From NCBI GenBank assembly GCA_013140605.1, contig JABFSL010000080.1:1-63196 (forward strand): a stretch of DNA of 63,196 nucleotides. The letters are read 5' to 3'. The position numbers and the translations under genes are program-made. Of this stretch, positions 16,519 to 25,616 are shown piece after piece. Each line of letters starts with the position of its first letter. The first letter of the stretch is position 1. Below the pieces are notes generated by a model. That model made no database searches. It saw only the letters and a program-made list of their open reading frames with translations, and had not been told where the DNA came from. Source of the stretch: Anaerolineales bacterium. Its GTDB lineage: Bacteria; Chloroflexota; Anaerolineae; Anaerolineales; Villigracilaceae.

Positions 16519-16925
16519 TTATCTTTTCGATTTCATTCCTTTTAAATGCTTTATCGTTTTGTCTTTATAAAGTTTCCTGTATTCGCTCGACTCGACTGCA
16601 TATATGGCCGCTTTTCCATCTTTATTAAAATGAACTCCCCACCCATATCTTTTAACAAGCGGCGAAGACCTTAAGCACGGCTGTCCTTTGCTAAAGAATT
16701 TTTCTCTTTCCAATCGCAGGTTTCTTTGCTGATGTTATTCTTTTCCGCATAGACATAAAATACAACGTCGTCTGATGTGTATATGTAAGGATTGCCAATG
16801 AGCAATTCATACTGTATTACCGAAGCGGTTCTTTCACCGTTCTTCAGTTTTGGTATCTCCGCTTTTTCAACTGGACAATCTTCAGATACCTCAATTACCG
16901 TTTCGTAATAATTTGTTGTGCTCAT
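16519..16925 (-). pseudogene. DUF6157 family protein, split by a one-base frameshift
   Basis: The N-terminal part (from ATG 16925, starting MSTTNYYETVIEVSEDCP) and the C-terminal part (FFSKGQPCLRSSPLVKRYGW to the KGMKSKR end) are in different frames. Adding one A to the A5 run at 16699-16703 (T5 on the plus strand) restores one continuous protein of about 135 residues. It is either a sequencing error in a homopolymer or a real frameshift. The gene is otherwise complete. The function of this family is unknown. Confidence 0.75.
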
Positions 16926-16941
16926 ATTTGTTCCATTAACA

Positions 16942-17273
16942 TCAGGTATCCATTTGACTGTAATATCCCTGCTCCACCTTGATTCCAAGCCGTGTAAACA
17001 TTTCCTGCGGATTGAAATGTGCTTCTTTATGCATGGCCATGACGACCGGTTTGGCCTTCTCGACAGCCGCCATGTTCTCCCATTCGACAATAGTTACAAT
17101 CTTGATTTCGCCATTTTCTGACGATTGTTCCAGAACAAAGTCTTGCAGGAAGCCAGGGAGCGACCTGAGGAATTTTTGTGTATGAGTGCCTTTTCAAGAA
17201 ATTCTTCGCGCGCAGTGGCTGGAACGATAAACCTGTCCACGCGATAGACTCGTTGTGATTTATTCGAATTCAT
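16942..17273 (-). pseudogene. ABM-like (dimeric alpha-beta barrel) protein, frameshifted
   Basis: It starts RVYRVDRFIVPATAREEFLE in one frame and continues FLRSLPGFLQDFVLEQSSEN, IVTIVEWENMAAVEKAKPVV and HFNPQEMFTRLGI in another. One extra A in the A5 run (T5 at 17173-17177 on the plus strand) restores a full gene of about 110 residues ending at the TGA at 16942-16944. The next gene starts 16 bp downstream. Confidence 0.75.
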
Positions 17274-17292
17274 TTTTTCTCCTGTTGATTTG

Positions 17293-18150
17293 TTATGACT
17301 TGTTCAATTTATGTAAGATGCCGCACAGCGTTGATGCCCATTCATCAGGCATATCAAAAAAGGAAATGTGATGACCCGGGAAAGTAATCATCTCGCAACC
17401 GAGTTTTTCAGCCAAAATAGGAACTGTCTCAGCATAAAACCGCTTTTTCTCCACAGATATTTTCCCGTTAGCCATGAACATCTTGACACCATTTTTCTTG
17501 ATGGTCTCAATATCGGGTGAGTAATTTGTAACAGGCAACAACTCCTGCTTTATTAAAACATTGGTTGTATCGTCTGGACTAATGCGAACTTCGTTATGCT
17601 TTTCGACGTGAAGTTTCAAATCTTTTGCACCCTCGATGGATGCTTGAAGCGGCAACCCGACGCCAAGAGCAAACCTGAGGGCGGCGATGGATGCTCCAAA
17701 TTGAAAAGCCGTTGAATAAACGCTTGCAAAGAAGCGTTGCCACTTTTTGGCATTTGGATGCATAGTCGCTACCGGGGGTTCATGTACTATTACCGCTCTC
17801 ACCGCTTGAGGCTGTGTTTTTGCCATATCCAGCGTAATGACCGCGCCGCTGCTGTTACCGAATATGAACGCTGATTGTTCACCTGCTGCATGCAGTACGG
17901 CAACTGCGTCGCGACTCTGCTGGCTAATTTCAAAATTTTGCGGGAAATTCATCGTACTACGAGCATTGGCGCGGCGGTCATAGGTGATGACTTTATATTC
18001 ATCAGCGAGAATTTCAGCAATGGGCGTATACCACCAGCCATCTCCGCCGCCACCAGGAATTAAAAGCAGCGGTTGCCCCTGTCCGCGAACTTCGTAGTAA
18101 ATTTTATCGCCTTCACTTATTACGTGACTTATTTGCGGTATAACAGTCAT
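17293..18150 (-). CDS. Alpha/beta hydrolase
   Basis: 285 residues. It has the oxyanion-hole segment LLLIPGGGGDGWWYTP (about 29-44), the nucleophile elbow FGNSSGAVITLDMA (G-N-S-S-G, Ser about 99) and a late catalytic His in GHHISFFDMPDEW. The acid residue is not certain. The start is supported by AAGGAGTTCTAACA. The substrate cannot be predicted. It is one of at least two alpha/beta hydrolases in this array; the second one is frameshifted. Confidence 0.85.
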   Translation of the reverse strand: MTVIPQISHVISEGDKIYYEVRGQGQPLLLIPGGGGDGWWYTPIAEILADEYKVITYDRRANARSTMNFPQNFEISQQSRDAVAVLHAAGEQSAFIFGNSSGAVITLDMAKTQPQAVRAVIVHEPPVATMHPNAKKWQRFFASVYSTAFQFGASIAALRFALGVGLPLQASIEGAKDLKLHVEKHNEVRISPDDTTNVLIKQELLPVTNYSPDIETIKKNGVKMFMANGKISVEKKRFYAETVPILAEKLGCEMITFPGHHISFFDMPDEWASTLCGILHKLNKS

Positions 18151-18224
18151 GTTGTTAGAACTCCTTTGGACTTGGCGACTTATATCTCGCCAAGCGAATA
18201 CCTAAAAACTACGCGCTCTTCCTG

Positions 18225-19110
18225 TCACTGACGCCCTGGAGCGAGATGAGATAGCACCCGCCGCCACATTGGAATGATAAGTAGATGTCCGGCGTCGGGC
18301 ACCATTTCCAGGCGCGCATTAGGCAGATTCTTTTGCCACCAGTTCCCGTGACGTAAGTTTGCAATCGGATCCTTCGAGCCATACAGGCAAAGGGTCTGGC
18401 CCGTACTTCCGCAGGTTCGAAGCCCCAAGGTTGTAGACAGTAACCGGCAACATCAGCGGCCAGACCAGCTGTACCTTTTGCAAATGCGGCTTGGAGCATA
18501 AGTAGAAGACGGTTTGATGTTCCCGGCAAAACAAGTACCTTTGCATCGGCGGGGCTAAGCCCAATTAGAGAAAGCAATGCTTCATTTGATGAATCATGGG
18601 ACAGCATTGAAGAGAACTGAGACGCAAGCTTTTGGTGTACTTTGGCAGGTGGAAGACCCCGTAAGTTTTCAAGTACTTGTTTTTGATCTGCTGGAATCCA
18701 CGGCACGATTTCATCCGGAGCTGGTGTGCCTATAATTGCCACCCGTCTACGAGATTGGGGTGTCGAGCTGCGAGGGCGAGAGCGACTCTGCCTCCGGCTG
18801 ACCAACCTGCAACACCAACTTGCCCGATATTCGATTGTTTTAGAACCTCAGCCAGGTTATCAGCGGACGTGGCGACACTGACCCACTCATCGTCTCTGAT
18901 CGTTTCCGAATCTCCGTAACCGGGACGGTCGACGCTGATGAGTGTTACCTGGCGTTTGGTTGTTTCTTCTGGATCGGGGTTAAGATTACCTGCTCCGGGA
19001 GCTGGGTGACAGAAGACAATAGTTTGCTGTCTACTCCCTTTAGCCAACTGGTGCAGGGCTACTCGACGTCCCGATTTTAATCTGATGATTTCCACTTCAT
19101 CCATATCCAT
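18225..19110 (-). pseudogene. Alpha/beta hydrolase broken by two frameshifts
   Basis: Three frames together give one alpha/beta hydrolase of about 295 residues. The first part has TIVFCHPAPGAGNL and the nucleophile elbow VAGWSAGGRVALALA. The second runs from RVAIIGTPAPDEIVPW to CLQPWGFEPAEV. The third is GQTLCLYGSKDPIANLRHGN with the His in VPDAGHLLIIP. Both junctions (about 18773 and 18403) lie at GGG runs and are repaired by one added G. It is probably a real gene if the sequence is in error, otherwise a pseudogene. Confidence 0.75.
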
Positions 19111-19137
19111 CTTACACTCCGATTAAGACTACTGATC

Positions 19138-19185
19138 AGATCAAATTTTGCAATCTGCTCCAACCCGGTCTTGAAACCAAGTTGT
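19138..19185 (-). pseudogene. Fragment of a SnoaL-like gene 3' end
   Basis: The minus-strand sequence encodes a stretch containing EQLGFKTGLEQI, which matches the C-terminal tail KQLGFKTRLEPI of the intact SnoaL-like gene at 21858. Nothing else of that gene remains here. Confidence 0.6.
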
Positions 19186-19219
19186 TCACTTGCACGAAAT
19201 AGGTTTTGCGTCTATTCAA

Positions 19220-19729
19220 TTACCAATCACCAGCGTATTCGAGATTGTAAGGCTTTGTGATATTTTCCAGCCTCAGACGCCTGAGTTCCACCAGTTGGCG
19301 GATGTGGAGATTGTCATGCGCGACCCAACAGGCGAACATCTCTCCCGCACTGATGGTGCGGTACAGAGTTGTATAGGTTTTCGCCCAACCTGGATTCTGT
19401 AATCCCTTGAGCCAGGCAAGTGATTTTTCACGTTCGGCAAAGAATTTTTCCAGCATGTCAGCGAAGTTCTGTTCGTTATATTTTCGCTCTGTTACCAAAC
19501 GATCGGAGTCAATCTCATGCCATTTTTCATTTTGGCGGTAAAGAATGAAATCGAGATGTTCTCGAAAATCTTCGCGCTCTACATCGTATAAGTGACACAC
19601 CACCTCGAGCATTGACCACGACTCCGCACTCGGTTTGAGGCGTGCCGCCTCGGGTGCGACTCCTGACAATAAAGCACGGATCATCTCTGTGCTATTTTGA
19701 AGTTCCTGATAAAAAGTATTAAATTCCAT
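19220..19729 (-). CDS. DinB family protein
   Basis: 169 residues, a four-helix-bundle DinB-like fold with the metal-binding His pattern: His in SMLEVVCHLYDVEREDFREH and a pair in CWVAHDNLHIRQLVELRRL. Family members are thiol transferases (mycothiol or bacillithiol S-transferases) or of unknown role. A clear AAGGAGTTTTTT precedes the ATG. It lies in the minus-strand accessory array. Confidence 0.88.
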   Translation of the reverse strand: MEFNTFYQELQNSTEMIRALLSGVAPEAARLKPSAESWSMLEVVCHLYDVEREDFREHLDFILYRQNEKWHEIDSDRLVTERKYNEQNFADMLEKFFAEREKSLAWLKGLQNPGWAKTYTTLYRTISAGEMFACWVAHDNLHIRQLVELRRLRLENITKPYNLEYAGDW

Positions 19730-19927
19730 AAAAAACTCCTTTTTGGCGCAAGTTGTCCAATGGCTTGCGTTACCCGCTGGTGGGCGGGATGAGAAAACGC
19801 CATTTTGATTGAACCAACTTCAAGCCACGAAAACTGACTGAAAACGGAATTCTGCCGGTGTGTTGAAAACTGCCAAAAAACGCGGCGAATCCCAGTTGTC
19901 CGCTGCACGCTGTGTAAGTGGCAAAAC

Positions 19928-20521
19928 TCATTTACGGGATTGAGTCTCATTCTTTAGCTCTCGACGCATGACCACACGACCTGGAGACGGCGTTCGTTTC
20001 ACTTCAAACCCACACGAAGAAAACAATGGCTCAAAGCCAACTTGTATATCGCCGCTTGAGCGTCTTTTGGATTTCGAGAATGGAAAGCCTTCAATCGCAG
20101 TCGCGCCATTTTCTTTCGCAAGATCGACCGCTGCTTCAAGAAGGGCTTGACTTACGCCATGTCCTCGTACATCTTTGCGCACAAAGAGACAAGGCACCAG
20201 CCAAATATCAGAGTCGCTTTCCGCATCTCCTTCTCGGTACGTGGGTGTTTTCAAGGCGCGAACATAGCGTGACCTTGGCCCTGTTGCGCACCAACCGACA
20301 GGTTCCTCACCTTGATAGGCCAGCAGCCCGAGTGGATGTTCACTTTTGGCCAAGAGATTGCAGAAACTGGCACGATTCCCTTTGCTCCCAGCAGAGTGAA
20401 AATCTTTGACCGGGATGATGAACCACATACACCAACAGTCATTCGTGATCTTATCGGTGCCAAATAGCTTTGCTACATCATCAATCAAATCACCCGTTAC
20501 CTTCTCAATTCTAAGCATCAT
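19928..20521 (-). CDS. GNAT family N-acetyltransferase
   Basis: 197 residues. The GNAT core is clear: GLLAYQGEEPVGWCATGPRS for beta-4, then the acetyl-CoA loop CLFVRKDVRGHGVSQALLEAAVDLA (R/Q-x-x-G-x-G/A as RGHGVS) and a final GFEPLFSSCGFEVKRT strand. The acceptor is unknown. A second Met follows the first directly. Confidence 0.85.
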   Translation of the reverse strand: MMLRIEKVTGDLIDDVAKLFGTDKITNDCWCMWFIIPVKDFHSAGSKGNRASFCNLLAKSEHPLGLLAYQGEEPVGWCATGPRSRYVRALKTPTYREGDAESDSDIWLVPCLFVRKDVRGHGVSQALLEAAVDLAKENGATAIEGFPFSKSKRRSSGDIQVGFEPLFSSCGFEVKRTPSPGRVVMRRELKNETQSRK

Positions 20522-20551
20522 TTACCTGCCATCTCATTTTCTGAGGGGCGA

Positions 20552-20625
20552 CTGATATCTGACTTGTTCAACAATCTGCTCCAATTTGGTCTTGAAGCCG
20601 TGTTGTTTAATCACGATCAACCCTG
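20552..20625 (-). pseudogene. Fragment of a SnoaL-like gene 3' end, second copy
   Basis: The minus strand encodes GLIVIKQHGFKTKLEQIVEQ and then a stop. It matches the MIVIKQLGFKTRLEPISE tail of the intact SnoaL-like gene at 21858, including the DNA GTTGTTTAATCACGATCA (plus strand). The rest of the domain has been lost. Confidence 0.65.
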
Positions 20626-20633
20626 TAAAAAGT

Positions 20634-20834
20634 CTACTTCAAAATAAAACCTGCCAATACCTTCTGAACACCAACGATGTCTGTTCCGCGTTTAAATTCG
20701 CGCTGGATAGGGGTTGGATTTCCAGAAATGTAGATTTTCATTTCCGCATCCATGTCGAACGTGCCGGCCGTTTCATAATAGATCTGTGCATTTTCAATAC
20801 TTGCAAAGCCAGACGTGATTTTGGACATTGTCAT
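20634..20834 (-). CDS. Short protein, perhaps a relic of a larger gene
   Basis: 66 residues from ATG 20834 (SD GAGGTG). It begins MSKITSGFASIENAQIYYET, which resembles the N-terminus of alpha/beta hydrolases, but no hydrolase core follows. The end (ISGNPTPIQREFKRGTDIVG) has no family that I recognise. It may be a deletion product joining two genes. Low confidence that it is a real gene. Confidence 0.4.
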   Translation of the reverse strand: MTMSKITSGFASIENAQIYYETAGTFDMDAEMKIYISGNPTPIQREFKRGTDIVGVQKVLAGFILK

Positions 20835-20895
20835 ATAACACCTCAATTTATAGGTTTGTCACTATGATGGCTCATACGCGGCGAATATGATTCGC

Positions 20896-21387
20896 CTAGA
20901 ACGGCTTGGCGGTCATTAGCCAGGTGATGATGGCGAATCCGCCATAGCCAATGATTGTAAGCAAGGCCGGGTTGGTTTTTGCTAGAATCGCAAAGACTTC
21001 ATCATCGCTTTTAGCGGGTTCGGACGGAAACCACTTCCCTTTGATGTTGTAGCGAATGCCTGCAGCTTTACGTGCTTCGCTGTAAATGCGTGAGCCAAAA
21101 ACCACCATCAAAACAACGATGATAATCACCAAGACAAGTGAGGCCCAGACCCAACCAAACCTCCACCAGCCGCCTTGAATAGTTGCGGTGATGCCAAAGA
21201 TCAGGAACGCCCACATCAAGTAGGTCCTTGCGGGTTGTGAAGTCGCTGAAAGATCGAGCAGGGCGCGGACGCGTTGGATGTCGCGTTCCTTTTTGAGAGC
21301 GAACGCCACTGCCGCCGATACCCCGTGTGCGAGCAAGTAACCGAAAATGCAAACAACGTGCAAGAAAACAACGAGTTGATAAAACAT
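20896..21387 (-). CDS. DUF2269-like integral membrane protein
   Basis: 163 residues from ATG 21387, which has the SD AAAGGAGAAGTTTC. It has four hydrophobic helices: LVVFLHVVCIFGYLLAHGVS, the YLMWAFLIFGITATIQGG segment, WVWASLVLVIIIVVLMVVFG and a C-terminal TIIGYGGFAIITWLM. The first His (LHV) and the overall layout resemble DUF2269 predicted membrane proteins. The same frame is open far upstream because the preceding SnoaL pseudogene reads into it. Function unknown. Confidence 0.65.
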   Translation of the reverse strand: MFYQLVVFLHVVCIFGYLLAHGVSAAVAFALKKERDIQRVRALLDLSATSQPARTYLMWAFLIFGITATIQGGWWRFGWVWASLVLVIIIVVLMVVFGSRIYSEARKAAGIRYNIKGKWFPSEPAKSDDEVFAILAKTNPALLTIIGYGGFAIITWLMTAKPF

Positions 21388-21469
21388 TGAAACTTCTCCT
21401 TTGATAAAACAATTTATAAAACAATTTACGCCTTCATTGAGCAAGAACCGTTCAATCTTGGCTCCTATA

Positions 21470-21739
21470 GTGATGGCAGGCTGATCTATAATCCACAGCC
21501 ACGTTCCATCAGGTTGCCTTCGCGCGACTTCTGCAGTCACATTGCCGTTCACGAGAAGTGAAGAAGCGGCGGATAGATTCAATGCCACCTGCAACCTGCC
21601 CTTCTGGGCCAGCTAGTACCGCATCGGGTTCATACAAGGCGACAAAACCCTCAACATCCCCCGTGTTTGCTCGCAAGACAAAGAAGCGTGCGAGATCCTC
21701 GGGAATAAGAGCCGCCTGATAATTCTTTCGGTTATCCAT
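21470..21739 (-). pseudogene. SnoaL/NTF2-like protein with an internal deletion
   Basis: The start (LARFFVLRANTGDVEGFVAL, YEPDAVLAGPEGQVAGG, IESIRRFF) and the end (VNGNVTAEVARRQPDGTWLW, IIDQP) belong to one NTF2-like family, but they lie in different frames and about 25 residues between them are missing. This is more than a homopolymer error and looks like true decay. The C-terminal frame runs without a stop into the DUF2269-like gene. Confidence 0.7.
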
Positions 21740-21857
21740 ACTTAACTTCCTTTGCTAGTGATGATTGGAGATTGTGGAAATGCAGCCTAATTATGTGACC
21801 AGCTATTTTTTCTTTCCATCAGGATACAGGAATTCCACCGAGCGCCCAACATTTGAC

Positions 21858-22289
21858 TTATTCGGAAATTGGCTCCAATCTGGTCTTGAAACCGAGTTGT
21901 TTAATCACGATCATCCCGTTCTCCTCGCCCCAATGCTCGACAATTTTGCCGTTTGCAATTCGCACAATATAGATTCCCGTGAGATTGACACGCTTGCCGG
22001 TGGCAGGTATTCCCCAAAAGTTGCCGGTATGTGTGCCGGTCATTGTGACACGCGCCACCACCTTGTCGCCTTTGGCAATTAAGTCTTCAATGTTGGTGTG
22101 ATAATCCGGCATTCCAATAAGCGTAGTTTGATGCACAACTTTCGCTCCTTCAAGACCAGATGGCATACCAGCTATGATATTGGGCGTGAGCACATCGGCG
22201 GACACCAATTCGGCCAGGGCATCAAAATCACAATTGTTATAGGCTTCCTGATAGCGGCGGACGATATTCTTATTTTCTTCAATGGACAT
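21858..22289 (-). CDS. SnoaL-like polyketide cyclase/ester cyclase family protein
   Basis: 143 residues, one NTF2-like fold. It begins ENKNIVRRYQEAYNNCDFDA and has PDYHTNIEDLIAKGDKVVAR, then TGTHTGNFWGIPATGKRV and HWGEENGMIVIKQLG, all typical of the ester-cyclase branch. The active-site residues cannot be assigned with certainty and the substrate is unknown. The tail after WGEENG recurs in two gene fragments downstream (20552, 19138), so this gene or a paralogue was copied and lost there. Confidence 0.85.
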   Translation of the reverse strand: MSIEENKNIVRRYQEAYNNCDFDALAELVSADVLTPNIIAGMPSGLEGAKVVHQTTLIGMPDYHTNIEDLIAKGDKVVARVTMTGTHTGNFWGIPATGKRVNLTGIYIVRIANGKIVEHWGEENGMIVIKQLGFKTRLEPISE

Positions 22290-22492
22290 GTCTTTTCCTC
22301 TAATAGCAAAAGAACCTTTGCTATTTCAAAACTGATTATTCAGGTTTTGTGGATGAAGAAAGTTTAAATCAGCATTGGCGTTTGGAAAAGAACCAGTTAT
22401 TGATTAAATAATGGTACCGCTTCAATTCCCCCGATAAAAGCAATTGACAACGTGGTACTGCAATATGAATGCTGCCGCGCTCTTTATTATTT

Positions 22493-23962
22493 TTACATGG
22501 ATTGCAACACAGCTTTCAAGCGGCGGACTCCATCCTTTATTTCCAGCGTCTTATATCCGCCATAGCCGATGAGCACTCCCTTGCGCGCCAACGGCTCGAT
22601 GCAAAAGCCAGAAATAGGCAAAATACCAAGTCCATGCTCAACCGACTTACGAATCACTGCTCTATCATCCATCCCTTCCGGGAGCCAGCCAATGCAGCGC
22701 AGACCCGCCTGCGGCGAATCCATTTCCATTGGCAATTCACTGACCGCTTTAAGAAGCGTGGCGCGGCGTTCTGCATAAAGGATTCGCATTCGCCGCAGAT
22801 GGCGGGCAAAGTGGCCTTCGGCAATGAAATCAGCGAGCGCGGCTTGTTCCAGCACGGGAGCGTGCATGTCGAGGTGGCGGCGCACCGTCAGAAATGAATC
22901 AACCAACGGCGGGGGAAGAATCAAGTACCCAATCCGCAAAGACGGAAAAAGCACCTTGCTAAATGTTCCGATATAGATTACACGACCCGCATCATCCAGC
23001 CCTTGCAAAGCCGCCAGTGGACGTCCCGCAAAACGATATTCGCTGTCGTAATCATCTTCAAGAAGATAGGCATCGGCACGCTTTGCCCAATCCAATATTG
23101 CCAATCGCCGCGCCAGACTCATCGTGACGCCCAAAGGATATTGATGCGATGGAGTGAGATAGGCCAGCCGTGCTTTGGGAGCGCGTGCGATTCCCTCCTC
23201 TACGATCATTCCCTCCCTGTCAATTGGTACTGGGACGATGTGCGCCTTCGCCCCGATAAAAGCGCCTCGCGCGCCGAAATAGCCTGGGTCTTCCAACCAA
23301 ACAGAATCGCCAGCGTTGAGCAACATGCGTGATGTCAAATCAAGCGCGCCCTGGGAACCAGATACAATGACAATTTGTTCTGGCGTGCAATGAACCTGAC
23401 GGGAGACCGTAACATGAGCCGCAATCGCCTCTCGCAACGGTCGATATCCAGCCGCATCCTGGTATCCGTAATTTTTTTCGGACATGTACCTGGCTTGTTT
23501 GATAACAAGCTGTGACCAAAGTTTGTAGGGGAAGGCATTCAAAGCTGGCGCATCTGGGCTAAGCAGGCGCAGGGTTGTGGTGATTGGCAGTGACACAAAT
23601 TTGCGGGATAACTCCATTTGTGATCTGGCATGATCTGAAAATACTGGCTGAGACGGTTCGATGTGGTTCTGCGGGGTATCATGATTTTGCGGCGTTAACA
23701 GAAGATCGGGCAGGACACGCGCGACAAATGTTCCGCTCCCTTCCGTAGATTCGAGATACCCCTCCGCTGTCAATTGTCTGTAAGTGTTTAGGATGGTATT
23801 GCGCGACACACCGAGTTCATCTGCCAGCGCACGAGTGGATGGTAATTTCGTCCCCCCTTTCAATTCCCCGGAAAGGATCGCTGTCCGCAAATGTGTGTAG
23901 ATTTGCTGATAGAGCGGAGCATTTAAATCAGGATGAAATGGGTTGTCTTTAAATATGTTCAT
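22493..23962 (-). CDS. MocR/PdxR-family transcriptional regulator (GntR HTH plus aminotransferase fold)
   Basis: 489 residues. The N-terminal GntR winged helix is LYQQIYTHLRTAILSGELKG, then TKLPSTRALADELGVSRNTI (about 16-80). After a linker comes a fold-type I PLP domain with NYGYQDAAGYRPLREAIAAH, IVIVSGSQGALDLTSRML, the LLEDDYDSEYRF Asp/Tyr motif and the Schiff-base Lys in YIGTFSKVLFPSLRIGYL. Such regulators sense PLP or amino-acid adducts. No partner gene lies divergent within 500 bp, so its target is unclear; it may control the accessory array or itself. Confidence 0.9.
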   Translation of the reverse strand: MNIFKDNPFHPDLNAPLYQQIYTHLRTAILSGELKGGTKLPSTRALADELGVSRNTILNTYRQLTAEGYLESTEGSGTFVARVLPDLLLTPQNHDTPQNHIEPSQPVFSDHARSQMELSRKFVSLPITTTLRLLSPDAPALNAFPYKLWSQLVIKQARYMSEKNYGYQDAAGYRPLREAIAAHVTVSRQVHCTPEQIVIVSGSQGALDLTSRMLLNAGDSVWLEDPGYFGARGAFIGAKAHIVPVPIDREGMIVEEGIARAPKARLAYLTPSHQYPLGVTMSLARRLAILDWAKRADAYLLEDDYDSEYRFAGRPLAALQGLDDAGRVIYIGTFSKVLFPSLRIGYLILPPPLVDSFLTVRRHLDMHAPVLEQAALADFIAEGHFARHLRRMRILYAERRATLLKAVSELPMEMDSPQAGLRCIGWLPEGMDDRAVIRKSVEHGLGILPISGFCIEPLARKGVLIGYGGYKTLEIKDGVRRLKAVLQSM

Positions 23963-24414
23963 GGCTTATCTCAAGGTATTAAGATATTATCGCTTGTCTC
24001 ATAATTAAGTAAACTTTTTGTTGAAAATTGCGAGTAAAACCGAATTTTTTGTTTACCAAATTACGCGATACTCTGTAGATAGCGGCCAATCTAAATGATG
24101 GTACAAAAGTGGCATGATAAGCAAAGTCTTGGTTTTTCACTGTCCTGAATGCGATAGCACGAATGTTGTTATGAAGGCCAAAATAGACAGGTAGTCAATA
24201 GTTTTTGTGCAGGGATTATCGTAAATCGGCAGTTATATATCCGCAGAGCCAACTGGCCGGTCTTGCCATCACCAAATATCGCGTCCCTTGCGATTACATT
24301 GCCAATGCAATATTTGGATTTGCCTGGGCGGTGGCTGTGTGTGGAGATAGTGTAGCGACCTTTTGATTAGTTTATCACAAGGTGCAATGATGTCTTACTG
24401 GCTTAATAGGTGAT
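23963..24414. other. Intergenic region with copy 2 of the dispersed element
   Basis: No gene is supported. The element at 24257-24339 is described separately. The first 100 bases are AT-rich and would hold the promoter of the MocR-type gene. Confidence 0.6.
24257..24339. repeat. Dispersed conserved element, copy 2
   Basis: It aligns with 12861-12945 across TCTTGCC.TCACCAAA, CCCTTG.GATTACATTGCC and CCTGGGCGGTGGCTGT. Here the pairing arms are CCAAATATCGC and GCAATATTTGG. Compared with copy 1, a C-G pair is replaced by T-A, a compensatory change. On the minus strand it reads CIGNVIARDAIFGDGKTG without a stop. Confidence 0.7.
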
Positions 24415-24454
24415 AAAAGCTCTCCCTCAAGTAAGTTTTTGAGGGAGAGCTTTT
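24415..24454 (-). terminator. Terminator of the polyamine operon
   Basis: 16-bp perfect arms AAAAGCTCTCCCTCAA (24415-24430) and 24439-24454, loop of 8, T/A runs on both sides. It lies 25 bp beyond the potD-like stop. Confidence 0.85.
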
Positions 24455-24479
24455 GTTACTCTTTGGATACCTTTTGGTT

Positions 24480-25616
24480 TTACTTCACTTCCGTCCAAAG
24501 TGTATCGAAGATGGATGCGTTTTCAGGAGTGAGAGCTTTCAGCCAATGTCCGTTTTGCACAGCTTCGCCAGGGACATTGCTGATGTTGGATTTCATATAC
24601 GCGGCGTACACATCAGGCTGGTTGGCTTTGGCATATTCCACAGCGGCGGCATTTGGATTCGAACCTGAGTGGTCGCGCATCACCATCCAGAAGACATCGG
24701 CTTGGTTGAGGTAGTTGAGCCAGGCGTAGGCGGCGTCAGCGTGGGGTGCGTCTTTCATAATGGAGAAGTTATCCTGCCAGACGATGACGCCTTCTTTGGG
24801 ATAGACATACTGAAAGGCTGGTTTCTCAACGACAGTGGTGAACGCTTCGGTGCTCCAGATAACGCCGAGGTCTGCTTCGCCTCCGATGAGCGCGGTCTTC
24901 GGGCTGTCACTGTCGAAGATGCGGACGTTGGCGGTCAGTTCCTTGAGTTTCGTTTTGGCTTCGCTCAACTGCGTGGAGTCGGTTGAGTTGGCATCATAGC
25001 CGAGTGAAAGTAGAGTGAGGGTAATCATGGTGCGTGAGTCGTCCACGGCGATGATGCGACCTGCGTATTCTGCGTTCCACAAATCAGCGTAGGAGGTCGG
25101 CGGGGTCTTGATGGTTTCAGAGTTGTAGGCGATACCTGTCGAGCCGCCTTGATAGGGCAGGCTGTATTTGTTATCAGGGTCGAAGGCGGGATTCAAAAAT
25201 GCAGGATTGAAATTGCTCATCACTGGAAGTTGGCTTTTGTTGAGTTCGGCGAATAAATCTTTTTCAACCATTAATTGCACCATGTCATCGCTGGGTTGGA
25301 CAACGTCATAGCCAGATGCGCCGCGTTCTAATTTGGCGAGCAGTTCGCTCTGACTGGAGAAGGTGTCGTGATTGACCGTGACGCCATACACTTCTTCAAA
25401 ACAGCTGATGATTTCATCTGGGATGTATTCCGACCAGGTGAACATGTTAAGTTCTTTGGAGGTCACTTCCATTTTGGGGGAAGGTTGGGCGCAACCTGAT
25501 TCAGCAACGGGAACTTCTGTTTGGGCGGCGGGTGTTGAGGCTGCCCTACATGCGGTGAGAATCAAGATTGGGATGAGGATCAGGCTGAGGGTCGAAAAGA
25601 GGCGGGCGGTTTTCAT
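24480..25616 (-). CDS. potD: PotD/PotF-like polyamine-binding lipoprotein
   Basis: 378 residues from ATG 25616 (SD AAGGAGATTTGAA). Upstream in-frame codons lie inside the previous gene and are rejected. Signal with lipobox LTAC, then a type II binding-protein fold: MFTWSEYIPDEIISCFEEVY, YDVVQPSDDMVQLMVEKDLF, SLPYQGGSTGIAYNSE and late NFSIMKDAPHADAAYAWLNY. These are typical of spermidine/putrescine-binding proteins. It overlaps the amidase gene by 4 bp (ATGA). The permease and ATPase (potABC) are not in the window. Role: capture of a polyamine, probably putrescine or agmatine given the neighbours. Confidence 0.88.
   Translation of the reverse strand: MKTARLFSTLSLILIPILILTACRAASTPAAQTEVPVAESGCAQPSPKMEVTSKELNMFTWSEYIPDEIISCFEEVYGVTVNHDTFSSQSELLAKLERGASGYDVVQPSDDMVQLMVEKDLFAELNKSQLPVMSNFNPAFLNPAFDPDNKYSLPYQGGSTGIAYNSETIKTPPTSYADLWNAEYAGRIIAVDDSRTMITLTLLSLGYDANSTDSTQLSEAKTKLKELTANVRIFDSDSPKTALIGGEADLGVIWSTEAFTTVVEKPAFQYVYPKEGVIVWQDNFSIMKDAPHADAAYAWLNYLNQADVFWMVMRDHSGSNPNAAAVEYAKANQPDVYAAYMKSNISNVPGEAVQNGHWLKALTPENASIFDTLWTEVK

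Noticed and set aside
18225-19110. Programmed frameshifting in the alpha/beta hydrolase
   Set aside because: Two shifts at GGG runs with no slippery heptamer or stimulating structure; an error or mutation is simpler.
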